NCBI RefSeq assembly: GCF_900104095.1
Contig: NZ_FNJO01000001.1
Span: 434,001-498,000, forward strand
From: Ralstonia sp. 25mfcol4.1
Lineage (GTDB): Bacteria; Pseudomonadota; Gammaproteobacteria; Burkholderiales; Burkholderiaceae
Length of the DNA stretch: 64,000 nucleotides
Reading direction: 5' to 3'
Position 1 is the first letter of the stretch. Each line of letters begins with the position of its first letter. The notes under the pieces are model-generated. The model did no database searches and was not told where the DNA came from. It worked only from the letters and a program-made list of their open reading frames with translations. Below, piece by piece: positions 19,776 through 28,494 of the stretch. A program made the position numbers and the translations under genes.

Positions 19776-19922
19776 GGGAATCCAGTAAGGTGCGGGGGCG
19801 TCCGATACGCCGGACAGCCGCGATTGTGACAGATGCCGATCAGACCGCGCCCGCATCGCTAAAGTTTTCACGATGAATGGCCGAAGAAGGATGTGGGCTC
19901 TCTCTTCGATCGGACTCCAACA

Positions 19923-20432
19923 ATGACAACCATCAGCAGCGTTACCCCTCAGGTCATGGTGGCCAGTGACGCGACGGTCACCAACACCCGCCGCTTCACG
20001 CAAACCACCGAAGACACCGCCGCGCAGACCGGCGACGGCCAGGCCACCGGCGCCTCCCAGGGCGCATCGGCTTCGGGCTCCGCCTCGTCGGCCGACGCCG
20101 GCGGCCGCATCACGGGCCCGGCTGGCGCGGGCAAGGCCGGCGGCGCAGCCGGCGCGGACAGCAGCAGCGACGACAGCGAATCGGCCGTGATCAAGGCCCT
20201 GAAGCAGCAGATCGAAGCCCTGCAGAAGCAACTGGCCGCCCAGATGGCCCAAATACAGGCCGCCCAGGCCGCCCCGACCGACGACCAGAGCAAGGCCACC
20301 ACGGTGGCCACGCTGCAAGCCGGCGTGTCGGCCACCCAGGCCGCACTGTCCGAAGCCATGGCCAAGCTGACGGAGGCCTACAAGCAAGCCACAGGCACCA
20401 GCACCGGCAACAACGTCAATACGACGGCCTGA
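19923..20432 (+). CDS. FlxA-like / coiled-coil protein of unknown role
   Basis: It has 169 residues. The N-terminal half is Ser/Thr/Ala/Gly-rich and unstructured. The C-terminal half is a heptad coiled coil, ALKQQIEALQKQLAAQMAQI (~100-120), which resembles the FlxA-like family. No signal peptide is seen. It stands alone, divergent from the TPR gene, and ends with a GC-rich hairpin. The start at 19923 is preferred over one ten codons upstream because the region before it looks like untranslated leader. Confidence 0.72.
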   Translation: MTTISSVTPQVMVASDATVTNTRRFTQTTEDTAAQTGDGQATGASQGASASGSASSADAGGRITGPAGAGKAGGAAGADSSSDDSESAVIKALKQQIEALQKQLAAQMAQIQAAQAAPTDDQSKATTVATLQAGVSATQAALSEAMAKLTEAYKQATGTSTGNNVNTTA

Positions 20433-20468
20433 ACGGCCGCATCTTTTCTCTCTTCGAGAGGCCCGACG

Positions 20469-20504
20469 TTCCGGCCGGAACTGGTTTTCCGGCCGGACGC
20501 TTTT
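20469..20504 (+). terminator. Probable terminator of the coiled-coil gene
   Basis: TTCCGGCCGGAA (20469-20480) pairs with TTCCGGCCGGA (20487-20497); four T residues follow after CGC. The palindromic arms make the hairpin very stable. The T-run is short. Confidence 0.6.
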
Positions 20505-20589
20505 CCCTCCCCCTCCCTCCCCCGCTCCCTCGCCGTTCCCGCTACCCGCTGCACGGCCGCTTGCCCGGCAAACCGAGTTGTAACACCCC

Positions 20590-20619
20590 TTGATCTTCAT
20601 TTAACCAATGCGTTAAATG
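20590..20619 (+). promoter_or_regulatory. ArsR-type operator inside the promoter of the arsR-like gene
   Basis: Inverted repeat CATTTAAC (20598-20605) N6 GTTAAATG (20612-20619). A TTGATC (20590-20595), 17-bp spacer, TTAAAT (20613-20618) promoter is embedded in it, so a bound repressor would block RNA polymerase. The predicted start of transcription falls at or within a base or two of the ATG (20625). Confidence 0.7.
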
Positions 20620-20624
20620 ACCAC

Positions 20625-20990
20625 ATGCCCAATGTTACCGATCCGCTTTCGTCCGTGTTTGCCGCGCTGGCCGATCCCACGCGGCGTGCGATTCTGGCGC
20701 GGCTGGCGCAAGGCGAGGCGCCGGTCAGCGAGCTGGCGCGTCCGTTCGACATGTCGGCGCCTGCCATCTCGCGGCATCTGCGCGTGCTGGCCGATGCCGG
20801 TCTGATCGAGCGCGAGGTCAATGCGCGCTGGCGCATCTGCCATCTGCGACCTGGCGCGCTGCGTGATGCGCACGGCTGGCTGGACGCCTACCGGCGGCAC
20901 TGGGAAGACAACCTCGACAGGCTGGTGGCTTTTGTCGAGCAGGCGCAATCCGACACCGATGTCACATCGAAGCAGGGGAACAAGTCATGA
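20625..20990 (+). CDS. ArsR-family winged-helix transcriptional regulator
   Basis: It has 121 residues. The helix-turn-helix is PVSELARPFDMSAPAISRHLRVLADAGLI (given in parts: PVSELARPFDMSAPAISRHL, then RVLADAGLI). No metal-binding CxC motif is present, so it belongs to the metal-independent subgroup that usually pairs with an SRPBCC/AHSA1 gene, as here. It overlaps the next gene by ATGA (20987-20990). No ribosome site precedes the ATG, which fits a leaderless mRNA. It probably represses its own operon through the inverted repeat just upstream. Confidence 0.93.
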   Translation: MPNVTDPLSSVFAALADPTRRAILARLAQGEAPVSELARPFDMSAPAISRHLRVLADAGLIEREVNARWRICHLRPGALRDAHGWLDAYRRHWEDNLDRLVAFVEQAQSDTDVTSKQGNKS

Positions 20991-22072
20991 GCGAAGCCGC
21001 GACCTTTCATCTGGAAATGACCCGTCAGATCCGCGCCCCACGCGAGCGCGTGTTCGATGCCTTCACCGACCAGGCCGCGCTGGCCACCTGGCATTGCCCG
21101 CGCGGCATGACCGTGCTGGAAGCGCGTGCCGATGCCCGGGTGGGCGGGGCATACCGGCTGGTGATCGGCGCCCGGGACGGCGAGAAGCACATCGTCAACG
21201 GCCAGTACCAGACGCTCGACCGGGCCAATTTCCTGGCGTACACGTGGGAATGGGAGGGCGGCGCCGAACTGCCCGCCGGCCTGCGCACGCTGATCGAGGT
21301 GACGCTGACCGACAAGGACGGCGGCACCCACATGCATATGCGGCACAGCGGCTTCCCCGATACGGCGATGCGCGATGCGCACGTCAGCGGCTGGCAGTCG
21401 GTGTTCAACAACCTCGTCGATTATCTGGACCCGGAGGGCAGCGCCGGCACGCTGACCGTGTACGGCGACGCCCGCAGCACCTATGTGCGCACCGTCCGCC
21501 TGGCGCTGGAAGAGAAGGGGCTGCGCTACAGGCTGGACCCTGTGACGCCGCGCGACGAGGCGTTGCTGGCCCATAATCCGTTCGGCCGCATTCCGGCTTT
21601 CGCCGATGGTCCGATCGAGTTCTACGAAACCCGCGCCATCCTGAGCTATCTCAACGACGTCTTCGGCGGCATCAACCTGATTCCGCAGACCGGCCCCACC
21701 GCCCGCGCGCGCTGCGAGCAATGGATCAGCCTGATCAACTGCCACGCCTACGACACGATGGTGCGCCGCTACGTGCTGCAGTACGTGTTTCCGAAGGGTG
21801 AAAACGGCCAGCCGGACCGCCAGACCATCGACGCCGCCGTGCCAGAAATGGCCAAACAGCTAGATGCGCTGGAACAGGCGTACGGCGGCCGGGATTTCCT
21901 GGTGGGCAATGCGCTGTCGATGGCCGACCTGTTCTTCGCGCCGATCGTCGAGTATCTGGGGATGTTTCCGGAAAGCCAGGCGCTGCTGGAGACGCGACCG
22001 AATATCCGGCGCGGCCATGCAGTCATGCGCGCCCGGCCCAGCTATGCGGCGACGCAGCCGAAGTTTCAATAA
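20987..22072 (+). CDS. Fusion of SRPBCC (AHSA1-type) domain with glutathione S-transferase
   Basis: It has 361 residues in two domains. Residues ~1-150 are an AHSA1-like START/SRPBCC domain (QIRAPRERVFDAFTDQAALATWH; MRDAHVSGWQSVFNNLVDYL). Residues ~155-361 are a full glutathione S-transferase: thioredoxin-fold start LTVYGDARSTYVRTVRLALE, cis-Pro region NPFGRIPAF, GSH-contact FYETRAILSYL, and the helical C-terminal domain with FLVGNALSMADLFFAPIVEY. Both domains look complete, with a short linker (YLDPEGSAGT). It is coupled to the ArsR gene by overlap. The combination suggests binding of a hydrophobic electrophile and conjugation, but no substrate can be named. I see no sign of an assembly join. 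Confidence 0.9.
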   Translation: MSEAATFHLEMTRQIRAPRERVFDAFTDQAALATWHCPRGMTVLEARADARVGGAYRLVIGARDGEKHIVNGQYQTLDRANFLAYTWEWEGGAELPAGLRTLIEVTLTDKDGGTHMHMRHSGFPDTAMRDAHVSGWQSVFNNLVDYLDPEGSAGTLTVYGDARSTYVRTVRLALEEKGLRYRLDPVTPRDEALLAHNPFGRIPAFADGPIEFYETRAILSYLNDVFGGINLIPQTGPTARARCEQWISLINCHAYDTMVRRYVLQYVFPKGENGQPDRQTIDAAVPEMAKQLDALEQAYGGRDFLVGNALSMADLFFAPIVEYLGMFPESQALLETRPNIRRGHAVMRARPSYAATQPKFQ

Positions 22073-22084
22073 CATAAGGGTGCG

Positions 22085-22579
22085 CTACGCCAGCCACTCG
22101 CGCAGCGCCTGCCAAGCGATCAGCTTCTGCGCATACGCCAGCGTGTAGGCGGGACTGCTGGATGGCAGTTTTACGATGGCGTGCCGGTCACCATGTCCGG
22201 CCAGCGCCTTTTCGCCGATCCTTGCCGCCGTGCCGCCGTTGAAGGCAATCGCCCGCAGTTTCGGCAGGGTGGCGATCAGGCCGATCAGGTCGTTGCCCTG
22301 ATGATCGCGGATGCTGCTGTCGAGGCTGCCTTCGCGGCGGGCCTCGGCCACCACGTCCCACAGGCCCACGCGGTGCTGGCGTAGCGTGGCCAGCCGGCTG
22401 TCATAGTCCAGGCTGACCAGGTCAACGCCCAGCACGTCGCCCATCAGGTGCCAGAAGCGGTTCTGCTTGTGCGCGTAGTACTGCGCCTGGGCCAGCGAGA
22501 CTTCACCGGGCAGGCTGCCCAGCACCAGCACGCGGGTGTGCGGGTCGACGACCGGAGGGAAGCAGCGTTTGGTGGTCAT
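22085..22579 (-). CDS. DNA-deoxyinosine glycosylase (uracil-DNA glycosylase superfamily)
   Basis: It has 164 residues. Motif 1 is VLVLGSLPGEVSLAQAQYYAH and is followed by NRFWHLMGDVLG, features of the family-6 (HDG) DNA glycosylases that remove hypoxanthine. Motif 2 region is KLPSSSPAYTLAYAQKLIAW. It is a repair enzyme that excises deaminated adenine. It ends convergently 12 bp from the SRPBCC-GST gene. The start at 22579 fits the family N terminus (CFPPVVDPHTRVLVLGS). Confidence 0.88.
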   Translation of the reverse strand: MTTKRCFPPVVDPHTRVLVLGSLPGEVSLAQAQYYAHKQNRFWHLMGDVLGVDLVSLDYDSRLATLRQHRVGLWDVVAEARREGSLDSSIRDHQGNDLIGLIATLPKLRAIAFNGGTAARIGEKALAGHGDRHAIVKLPSSSPAYTLAYAQKLIAWQALREWLA

Positions 22580-22609
22580 CTTTGAGCGCGGTGAGACATG
22601 GAGCGGCCC

Positions 22610-22736
22610 GCCCTCTCCCCGGCCCCTCTCCCGCTCGCGGGAGAGGGTAGCAAACCACCGCGAGCACTTGAGGATGCCTTTGGTGTTCTCCCTCTCCCGC
22701 CTGCGGGAGAGGGGCCGGGGGAGAGGGTCAGCGCGT
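22610..22736. repeat. REP-like palindromic repeat pair (copy A)
   Basis: Two facing copies of a CCCTCTCCCGC-N3/4-GCGGGAGAGGG hairpin, each joined to CTCTCCCCGGCC or its complement, fill the gap between the DNA glycosylase and htpG. Related copies occur near 31.9, 33.3 and 40.4 kb. Confidence 0.85.
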
Positions 22737-22757
22737 CAAACCACGACAGCGCAGGGA

Positions 22758-24659
22758 TCAGGCCAGCAGGCGGTTCACCCGCTGCACATAGGCTGCCGCG
22801 TCGTCGAGCATGCCGCCCTCGGCCAGCAGGGCCTGGTCGAACAGCACGAACACGCGGTCGGTGAAGCCATCGCCTTCAGGCAGGTCGCGCAGCTTCTTCA
22901 CCAGCGCGTGCTCGGGGTTCAGTTCCAGGATGGGCTGCGCATCGGGCGCCTTCTGGCCGGCCTGCTTGAGCAGGCGTTGCAGATAGCCGCTCATGTCGCC
23001 CTCGTCGGACACCAGGCACGATGCCGAATCGGTCAGGCGCAGCGTCACGCGCACGTCCTTGGCCTTGCCTGCCAGCACGGCCTTCGCGCGTTCCACCACG
23101 TCCTTCCATTCGGTGGCCGCCTTCTCCTGCTCCGCCTTCTCGGCCTCGTCGGCCAGCGCGCCCAGGTCCAGGTCGCCACGGGCCACGGACACCAGTTCCT
23201 TGCCATCGAACTCGTGCAGGTACGACAGCATCCATTCGTCCACGCGTTCGGTCAGCAGCACGACCTCGATGCCCTTCTTGCGGAACACTTCCAGGTGCGG
23301 GCTCGACTTGGCCGCGGCCCACGTATCGGCCGTGACGTAGTAGATCTTGTCCTGGCCTTCCTTCATGCGGCCCACATAGTCGCCCAGCGACACCGACTGC
23401 TCGGCCGTGTCGTTATGCGTCGTGGCAAAACGCAGCAACTTGGCGATGCGTTCGGCGTTGGCGTGGTCCTCGCCCATGCCCTCCTTGAGCACCTGACCGA
23501 ACTGCTCCCAGAACGTCTTGTACTTGGCGCGATCGGCTTCATCCTCGCTGTCGGCCAGCGCCTCCAGCATCGACAGCACGCGCTTGGTGCAGCCTTCGCG
23601 GATGGCCTTCACGTCGCGGCTTTCCTGCAGCAGTTCGCGCGACACGTTCAGCGGCAGGTCGGCCGAATCCACCACACCCTTGACCCAGCGCAGGTACGAC
23701 GGCAGCAGCTGGTCGGCGTCGTCCATGATGAACACGCGCTTCACGTACAGCTTCAGGCCGGCCTTGCGGTTGCGGTCCCACAGGTCGAACGGTGCGCGGG
23801 CCGGGATGTACAGCAGCTGCGTGTACTCGCTGCGGCCTTCCACGCGATTGTGCGTCCAGGCCAGCGGCGCCTCGTGATCGTGCGCGATGTGCTGGTAGAA
23901 CGCCTGGTACTGCTCGTCGGAAATATCGGACTTGTTGCGGGTCCACAGCGCGCTGGCCTGGTTCACGCTTTCCCACTCGCCCGTCGGCTTCTGCTGCTGG
24001 GCCTCAGCATCCCACTGTTCCTTCGGCATGCGGATCGGCAGCGAGATGTGGTCCGAATACTTGCGAATGATGTGCTGCAGGCGGTACGACGACAGGAAAT
24101 CGTCCTCGCCTTCGCGCAGGTGCAGCGTGATCGTGGTGCCGCGCTCGGCGCGGTCGATCGCGTCGATCGTAAATTCGCCATCGCCGGCGCTTTCCCAGCG
24201 CACGGCTTCGCTTCCGGCCAGGCCGGCGCGGCGCGATTCCACGGTGACCTTGTCCGCGACGATAAAGGCAGAGTAGAAGCCCACGCCGAACTGGCCAATC
24301 AGCGCGGCGTCCTTCTGCTGGTCGCCGGACAGCTGCTGGAAGAATTCCTTGGTGCCCGAACGGGCGATGGTGCCCAGGTTGCGGATCGCCTCGTCGCGGC
24401 TCATGCCGATGCCGTTGTCGGTGATCTTCAGCGTGCGGGCGGCCGGGTCGGCTTCGATGCGGATCGCCAGGTCTGCGTCGTTCTCGAGCAGGGCCGGATT
24501 TGCAATCGCCTCGAAGCGCAGCTTGTCGGTGGCGTCCGAAGCGTTCGATATCAGCTCGCGCAGGAAGATTTCCTTGTTGCTGTACAGCGAGTGGATCATC
24601 AGGTGCAGCAACTGCTTCACTTCCGCCTGGAAGCTCATCGTCTCGTGCGGTGCGGTCAT
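22758..24659 (-). CDS. htpG: Molecular chaperone HtpG (Hsp90)
   Basis: ATP-dependent cytoplasmic chaperone. It has 633 residues from the ATG at 24659 ([20 protein letters not shown]), which has GAGGAGAACC immediately upstream; an earlier ATG at 24761 lacks one. The GHKL ATPase motifs are [34 protein letters not shown] and [11 protein letters not shown]. The middle-domain [21 protein letters not shown] is intact. It is a single-gene unit between the repeat element and the MocR gene. No clear heat-shock promoter was identified. Confidence 0.97.
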   Translation of the reverse strand: MTAPHETMSFQAEVKQLLHLMIHSLYSNKEIFLRELISNASDATDKLRFEAIANPALLENDADLAIRIEADPAARTLKITDNGIGMSRDEAIRNLGTIARSGTKEFFQQLSGDQQKDAALIGQFGVGFYSAFIVADKVTVESRRAGLAGSEAVRWESAGDGEFTIDAIDRAERGTTITLHLREGEDDFLSSYRLQHIIRKYSDHISLPIRMPKEQWDAEAQQQKPTGEWESVNQASALWTRNKSDISDEQYQAFYQHIAHDHEAPLAWTHNRVEGRSEYTQLLYIPARAPFDLWDRNRKAGLKLYVKRVFIMDDADQLLPSYLRWVKGVVDSADLPLNVSRELLQESRDVKAIREGCTKRVLSMLEALADSEDEADRAKYKTFWEQFGQVLKEGMGEDHANAERIAKLLRFATTHNDTAEQSVSLGDYVGRMKEGQDKIYYVTADTWAAAKSSPHLEVFRKKGIEVVLLTERVDEWMLSYLHEFDGKELVSVARGDLDLGALADEAEKAEQEKAATEWKDVVERAKAVLAGKAKDVRVTLRLTDSASCLVSDEGDMSGYLQRLLKQAGQKAPDAQPILELNPEHALVKKLRDLPEGDGFTDRVFVLFDQALLAEGGMLDDAAAYVQRVNRLLA

Positions 24660-24776
24660 GGTTCTCCTCTTGAAAACGGATCTATGCGCAAGGTGCCCGG
24701 CCCCGTGTATCCGGAGCGGGTCGATGGCGCAGGAAATAGGGACGGGACGGGACGATTTCAAGCCCCCTCCCGGGGA

Positions 24777-26321
24777 TCAGGTGCCCGACCCCGCCGGCAG
24801 GCCGGACAGGCGTTCCATCTGGCCGGCCAGGAAGCGCAGCATGCCCGGATCGGTACTGCTGGCCACATTGAAGCGGGTCCAGGTGGACGGCATCTGGGAC
24901 GGCGAAAACAGGCTGCCCGGCGCGAACAGATAGCCTTCCTCGTGCCCGGCCGTAGCGATGACGTTGGTATCCACGCCGGTATCGGCCCACAGGTACATGC
25001 CGGCCACCTGCCCCGGGAAGATGCGCAGGCCCAGCCGTTCGAGCTGCTCGCGGGTCTCGTCGCGGGCACGGTCCAGCCGCACCCGTACGCGCTCGGTGTG
25101 CTTGCGGTAGTGCCCCTCGGTCAGCACCTTGTAGACCACGCGCTCGTTGATTTCCGGCGTGGCCATGCCCGTCACCAGCTTGCTGTCGGTCAGCGTCACG
25201 GCCAGTTCCGGGCTGGCGGCGATAAAGCCCACGCGCAGGTTGGCGGCCAGCGTCTTGGAAAAACTGCCCAGGTAGATCACCCGCTTGAGCTGGTCCAGGC
25301 TGGCCAGCCGCGTGGCTGCATGGCCGGGCGGGCACAGGTCGCAATAGATGTCGTCCTCGACGATCGTGAACCCGTACTGTTCGGCCAGCTGCAGCAGCCG
25401 GAACGCCCGGGCGGCCGACAGCGACGTGCCCGTGGGGTTGTGCAGCACCGAATTGACCACCACCAGCCTGGGCTGGTGTGCCTGGGCGATGCGCTCCAGC
25501 GCCTCCAGGTCGGGGCCGTCGGCCGTGTAGGGCACGCCGATCACATTGGCCCCCTGCGTGGCAAAGCGGGCAAACATCACGAACCAGGCCGGGTCGCCGA
25601 CCACCACGGTATCGCCCGGATGCAGGAACTGCCGCGCGATCAGGTCGAAGGCCTGCGTGATGCCCGACGTCATCACGATCTGGTCCGGCGTGACGCCGAT
25701 TTCCAGCTCCTCCAGCCGGGTGCGCAGCTGCTGCCGCAGCGGCAGGAAGCCCATCGGCGTGCCGCTGGACAGGAAATGGCCGCCGGGCTGGCGGCCCAGG
25801 CTGCGCATGGCGCCAGACAGCAGTTCGCCGTCGAGCCATTCGGTGGGCAGGAAGCCCCAGCCCGGCGCCTTGTGGCTCTCGGCGGAGTGGAACATGCTGC
25901 GCAGCAGCCAGGTGACGTCGACATTGCGGATGGACGGGGACGCCAGCGGCGCCGCGGCCGATGGATGCGGCACGCGGTCGCGCACGTAGAAGCCCGATCC
26001 CCGGCGCGACTCCAGGTAGCCCAGCGCCACCAGACGTTCGTAGGCTTCCACCACGGTAAAGCGCGAGATGCCCTTTTCCGAGGCCAGCTGGCGGATCGAC
26101 GGCATCCGCATGCCCGCCCGGAACACCCGCTCGTCGATGCGCAGCCGCGCCCATTCGGTCAGTTGCTCCACCAGCGTCATCTGGGCTGACGGTATCGGAT
26201 CGGGCAGTCGGGGATGGCCAGCGGCCGGCATCACCAGCCGCAACGGGCGCGTACCGCCGCCCGATGTGGCATTTGAGGCACTATCATTTTCGCCGTGGCG
26301 ATTCTTCTGGCTGCCTTCCAT
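24777..26321 (-). CDS. MocR-family regulator (GntR-type HTH fused to aminotransferase fold)
   Basis: It has 514 residues from the ATG at 26321, which follows GGGAGCGCCAC. An N-terminal winged HTH (~55-120: MRMPSIRQLASEKGISRFTV, RRGSGFYV) is followed by a fold-type I aminotransferase domain (~145-510). The PLP lysine is in YLGSFSKTLAANLRVGF and VVNSVLHNPTGTSLS holds the aspartate/asparagine contacts. Such proteins sense PLP or amino compounds. It is divergent from the VOC-AlaX-LysE-EamA-RidA series, which it may control. Three ACTGTA direct repeats lie in the intergenic gap. Confidence 0.93.
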   Translation of the reverse strand: MEGSQKNRHGENDSASNATSGGGTRPLRLVMPAAGHPRLPDPIPSAQMTLVEQLTEWARLRIDERVFRAGMRMPSIRQLASEKGISRFTVVEAYERLVALGYLESRRGSGFYVRDRVPHPSAAAPLASPSIRNVDVTWLLRSMFHSAESHKAPGWGFLPTEWLDGELLSGAMRSLGRQPGGHFLSSGTPMGFLPLRQQLRTRLEELEIGVTPDQIVMTSGITQAFDLIARQFLHPGDTVVVGDPAWFVMFARFATQGANVIGVPYTADGPDLEALERIAQAHQPRLVVVNSVLHNPTGTSLSAARAFRLLQLAEQYGFTIVEDDIYCDLCPPGHAATRLASLDQLKRVIYLGSFSKTLAANLRVGFIAASPELAVTLTDSKLVTGMATPEINERVVYKVLTEGHYRKHTERVRVRLDRARDETREQLERLGLRIFPGQVAGMYLWADTGVDTNVIATAGHEEGYLFAPGSLFSPSQMPSTWTRFNVASSTDPGMLRFLAGQMERLSGLPAGSGT

Positions 26322-26335
26322 GTGGCGCTCCCGCA

Positions 26336-26399
26336 ACTGTACTGAAGACGATTTGCTGAACTGTATCGGTACTGTACCGACAAGCTTGACTACCATCAA
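26336..26399. promoter_or_regulatory. MocR-type operator: three ACTGTA direct repeats plus inverted repeat
   Basis: ACTGTA occurs at 26336, 26360 and 26371; the last two are part of an 11-bp tandem repeat (ACTGTAtCGgt / ACTGTAcCGac). A CGGTAC-T-GTACCG inverted repeat (26367-26379) overlaps. On the minus strand TTGATG (26399-26394), 17 bp, TACAGT (26376-26371) forms a promoter for the regulator, its -10 lying in the third repeat. MocR proteins are known to bind direct repeats. Confidence 0.65.
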
Positions 26400-26405
26400 C
26401 CAACG

Positions 26406-27083
26406 ATGAAACTCGCTATTGACCACCTCGTGATTGCCGCCCCCGACCTGGAGTCGGGCGCCCAGCATGTCGCCAACCTGCTTGGCATCGCCCCGCAAGG
26501 CGGCGGCGCCCATCCGCGCATGGGCACGCACAACCGCGTGCTGGGGCTGTTTGGCGCGATGTACCTCGAAGTGATCGCGATCGACCCCGCCGCACCGGCC
26601 CCCGATCGCCCGCGCTGGTTCGGGCTGGACAGCGACCTGATGCAGCAACGGCTGCGCGACGGCCCGTTCCTGGCGCACTGGGCGGCCCGCGTGGAGCGCC
26701 CCGCCGACCTGTCGCGCTGGCAATCGCAGTATCCGGACCGCATCGCCCCGGCCATCCCGATGGATCGCGGCGCGCTGCACTGGCGCCTGACCGTGCCCGA
26801 CGATGGCAGCCTGCCCGCATGGCATGGCGAGGCGGCCAGCGCCGGCGACGGCCTGTTCCCGACGCTGATCCAATGGGACGTGGCCAACCACCCCGGCGTC
26901 AGCCTGCCGCGCCAGGACCTGGCCCTGCGCCGGCTGCGCGGCCAGCATCCGCATGCGGAACTGCTGCGGCAAGGGCTGGCGTGGATTGGTGCCGCGCACC
27001 TGATCGAGATCGACCAGACCGATGGGCCGCCGCTGCTGACGGCCGACATCGACACCCCAGCGGGCGTAAAGACCCTGCGCTGA
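26406..27083 (+). CDS. VOC-superfamily (glyoxalase-like) protein
   Basis: It has 225 residues. The first domain opens MKLAIDHLVIAAPDLESGAQ and continues GTHNRVLGLFGAMYLEVIAID, the beta-alpha-beta-beta-beta unit of vicinal oxygen chelate proteins, most like the Glyoxalase_3 group. The histidine in IDHLV, the one in GTHNR and the glutamate in YLEVIAID are candidate metal ligands. The second half is more diverged. It is the first gene downstream of the MocR operator. Specific reaction unknown. Confidence 0.82.
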   Translation: MKLAIDHLVIAAPDLESGAQHVANLLGIAPQGGGAHPRMGTHNRVLGLFGAMYLEVIAIDPAAPAPDRPRWFGLDSDLMQQRLRDGPFLAHWAARVERPADLSRWQSQYPDRIAPAIPMDRGALHWRLTVPDDGSLPAWHGEAASAGDGLFPTLIQWDVANHPGVSLPRQDLALRRLRGQHPHAELLRQGLAWIGAAHLIEIDQTDGPPLLTADIDTPAGVKTLR

Positions 27084-27123
27084 TCCCCCAAGACAAAACA
27101 AGACATACCGAAGGAGCCCCCCG

Positions 27124-27840
27124 ATGTCCGCCACCACCGCCAAGCGTTTCGACGACGACGCGTATCTCGATCACTGCCAGGCCACCGTGGTGGCGGTGAC
27201 CCACGCGGGCATCGAACTGGACCAGACCGTGTGCTACGCGCGTAGCGGCGGGCAGGCCGGCGACACCGGCACGCTGCATACCGCCGACGGCCGTGTGGTG
27301 ACGCTGGCCGATACGGTCTATGCCGATGACCGCACCCGCATCCTGCATGTGCCCGCCGCCGACGCACCCGCGCTGGCCGTGGGCGACCGCGTGGAGGTCA
27401 GGATCGACTGGGCGCGTCGCCACCGGCTCATGCGCCTGCATACCTGCCTGCACCTGCTGGGGTCGCTGATCCCGGTGCCGGTGACCGGCTGCAGCATCTC
27501 TCCCGATTCGGCGCGCATCGATTTCGACCTGCCCGAATCGACGCTCGACAAGGCCGTGCTGACCGAACAGCTCAACGCGCTGATCGACGCGAAGACGCCG
27601 GTCAACATCGACCGCATCACGCCCGAGCAGCTGGCCGCCCAGCCCGACCTCGTCCGCACGATCGGCGCCGCGCCGCCGGCCGGCACCTCGACCATCCGCA
27701 TCATCGACATCGCCGGTGTGGACCGCCAGCCTTGCGGCGGCACGCACGTGGCCAACACCGGCGAGATTGGCGCGATGGTGGTGACCAAGATCGAGAAGAA
27801 GAGCCGCACCAACCGGCGCGTGGTCGTCAATTTCGCATGA
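27124..27840 (+). CDS. Alanyl-tRNA editing protein AlaX-like
   Basis: Free-standing editing domain related to the C-terminal part of alanyl-tRNA synthetase, which hydrolyses mischarged Ser- or Gly-tRNA(Ala). It has 238 residues. Zinc/active-site motifs are both present: HxxxH in RLHTCLHLLGSL and CxxxH in PCGGTHVANTGEIG. An N-terminal AlaRS-type second domain (YARSGGQAGDTGTLHTADG) precedes it. It lies 40 bp after the VOC gene and overlaps the LysE gene by ATGA. Mischarged-tRNA editing beside amino-acid exporters and RidA suggests a theme of amino-acid stress. Confidence 0.93.
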   Translation: MSATTAKRFDDDAYLDHCQATVVAVTHAGIELDQTVCYARSGGQAGDTGTLHTADGRVVTLADTVYADDRTRILHVPAADAPALAVGDRVEVRIDWARRHRLMRLHTCLHLLGSLIPVPVTGCSISPDSARIDFDLPESTLDKAVLTEQLNALIDAKTPVNIDRITPEQLAAQPDLVRTIGAAPPAGTSTIRIIDIAGVDRQPCGGTHVANTGEIGAMVVTKIEKKSRTNRRVVVNFA

Positions 27841-28478
27841 CCGGCGTGGAAACCTGGCTCACGGGCCTGTCGATGGCCCAGTTCCTGGCATTGGTGACGC
27901 TGCTGGCAGTGGGCGCCTTCACGCCGGGCCCGAACACCACCGTGGCGGCCGTGACCGGCGCCAATTTTGGCCTGCGCGCCACGTTGCCGCACTGCATCGG
28001 CGTGTCGGTGGGCTTCGCCGGCATCATCGCGCTGTGCGCGACCGGCGTGGGCGCGCTGATCCTGGCCAGCCCGATGCTGGCGGCGGCCATCCGCGTGGTG
28101 GGCGTGCTGTACCTGCTCTGGCTGGCGCTGCGCATCGCGCGCAGCACGTCGCTGGCCGAAAAGCACGTGCTCAAGCCGATGAACGTCTGGCAATCGATCG
28201 CCATGCAGTTCGCCAACATCAAGGCGTGGATGATGGCGCTGGCCGTGGCCGCGTCATATATGGATAACGCGCCTTCGCTGGGCCAGCGCGTGCTGCTGGT
28301 CAGCACGCTGTTCGCTACCTTCGGCTTCTTCAGCAACGGCGCCTATGGCGTGCTGGGCGCTTCGCTGCGGCAGTGGCTGATACAGGGCAACCGCGTGCGC
28401 TGGTTCAACGGGGTGATGGGGCTGGCGCTGGCGTTGACCGCCCTGTGGATGGCCGTGGCCGCCGCACATCCACAATGA
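27837..28478 (+). CDS. LysE/RhtB-family amino-acid exporter
   Basis: It has 213 residues with about six membrane helices. The family motif GAFTPGPNTTVAAVTGANFG lies near the N terminus. The start is the ATG overlapping the stop of the AlaX-like gene (ATGA at 27837), implying coupled translation; an earlier in-frame start would lie inside the other gene. It probably exports an amino acid or a toxic analogue. Substrate not predictable. Confidence 0.88.
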   Translation: MTGVETWLTGLSMAQFLALVTLLAVGAFTPGPNTTVAAVTGANFGLRATLPHCIGVSVGFAGIIALCATGVGALILASPMLAAAIRVVGVLYLLWLALRIARSTSLAEKHVLKPMNVWQSIAMQFANIKAWMMALAVAASYMDNAPSLGQRVLLVSTLFATFGFFSNGAYGVLGASLRQWLIQGNRVRWFNGVMGLALALTALWMAVAAAHPQ

Positions 28479-28494
28479 CGCGCCTCTAATTGCC

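Noticed and set aside
19776..20600. N-terminal extension of the TPR gene to 20600
   Set aside because: The extension runs antisense to the coiled-coil gene and is Gly/Arg-rich; the hydrophobic start at 19775 fits far better.
22536..26189. 1217-codon plus-strand frame across htpG and the MocR gene
   Set aside because: Spans two real minus-strand genes and the REP repeat between them; pure shadow.
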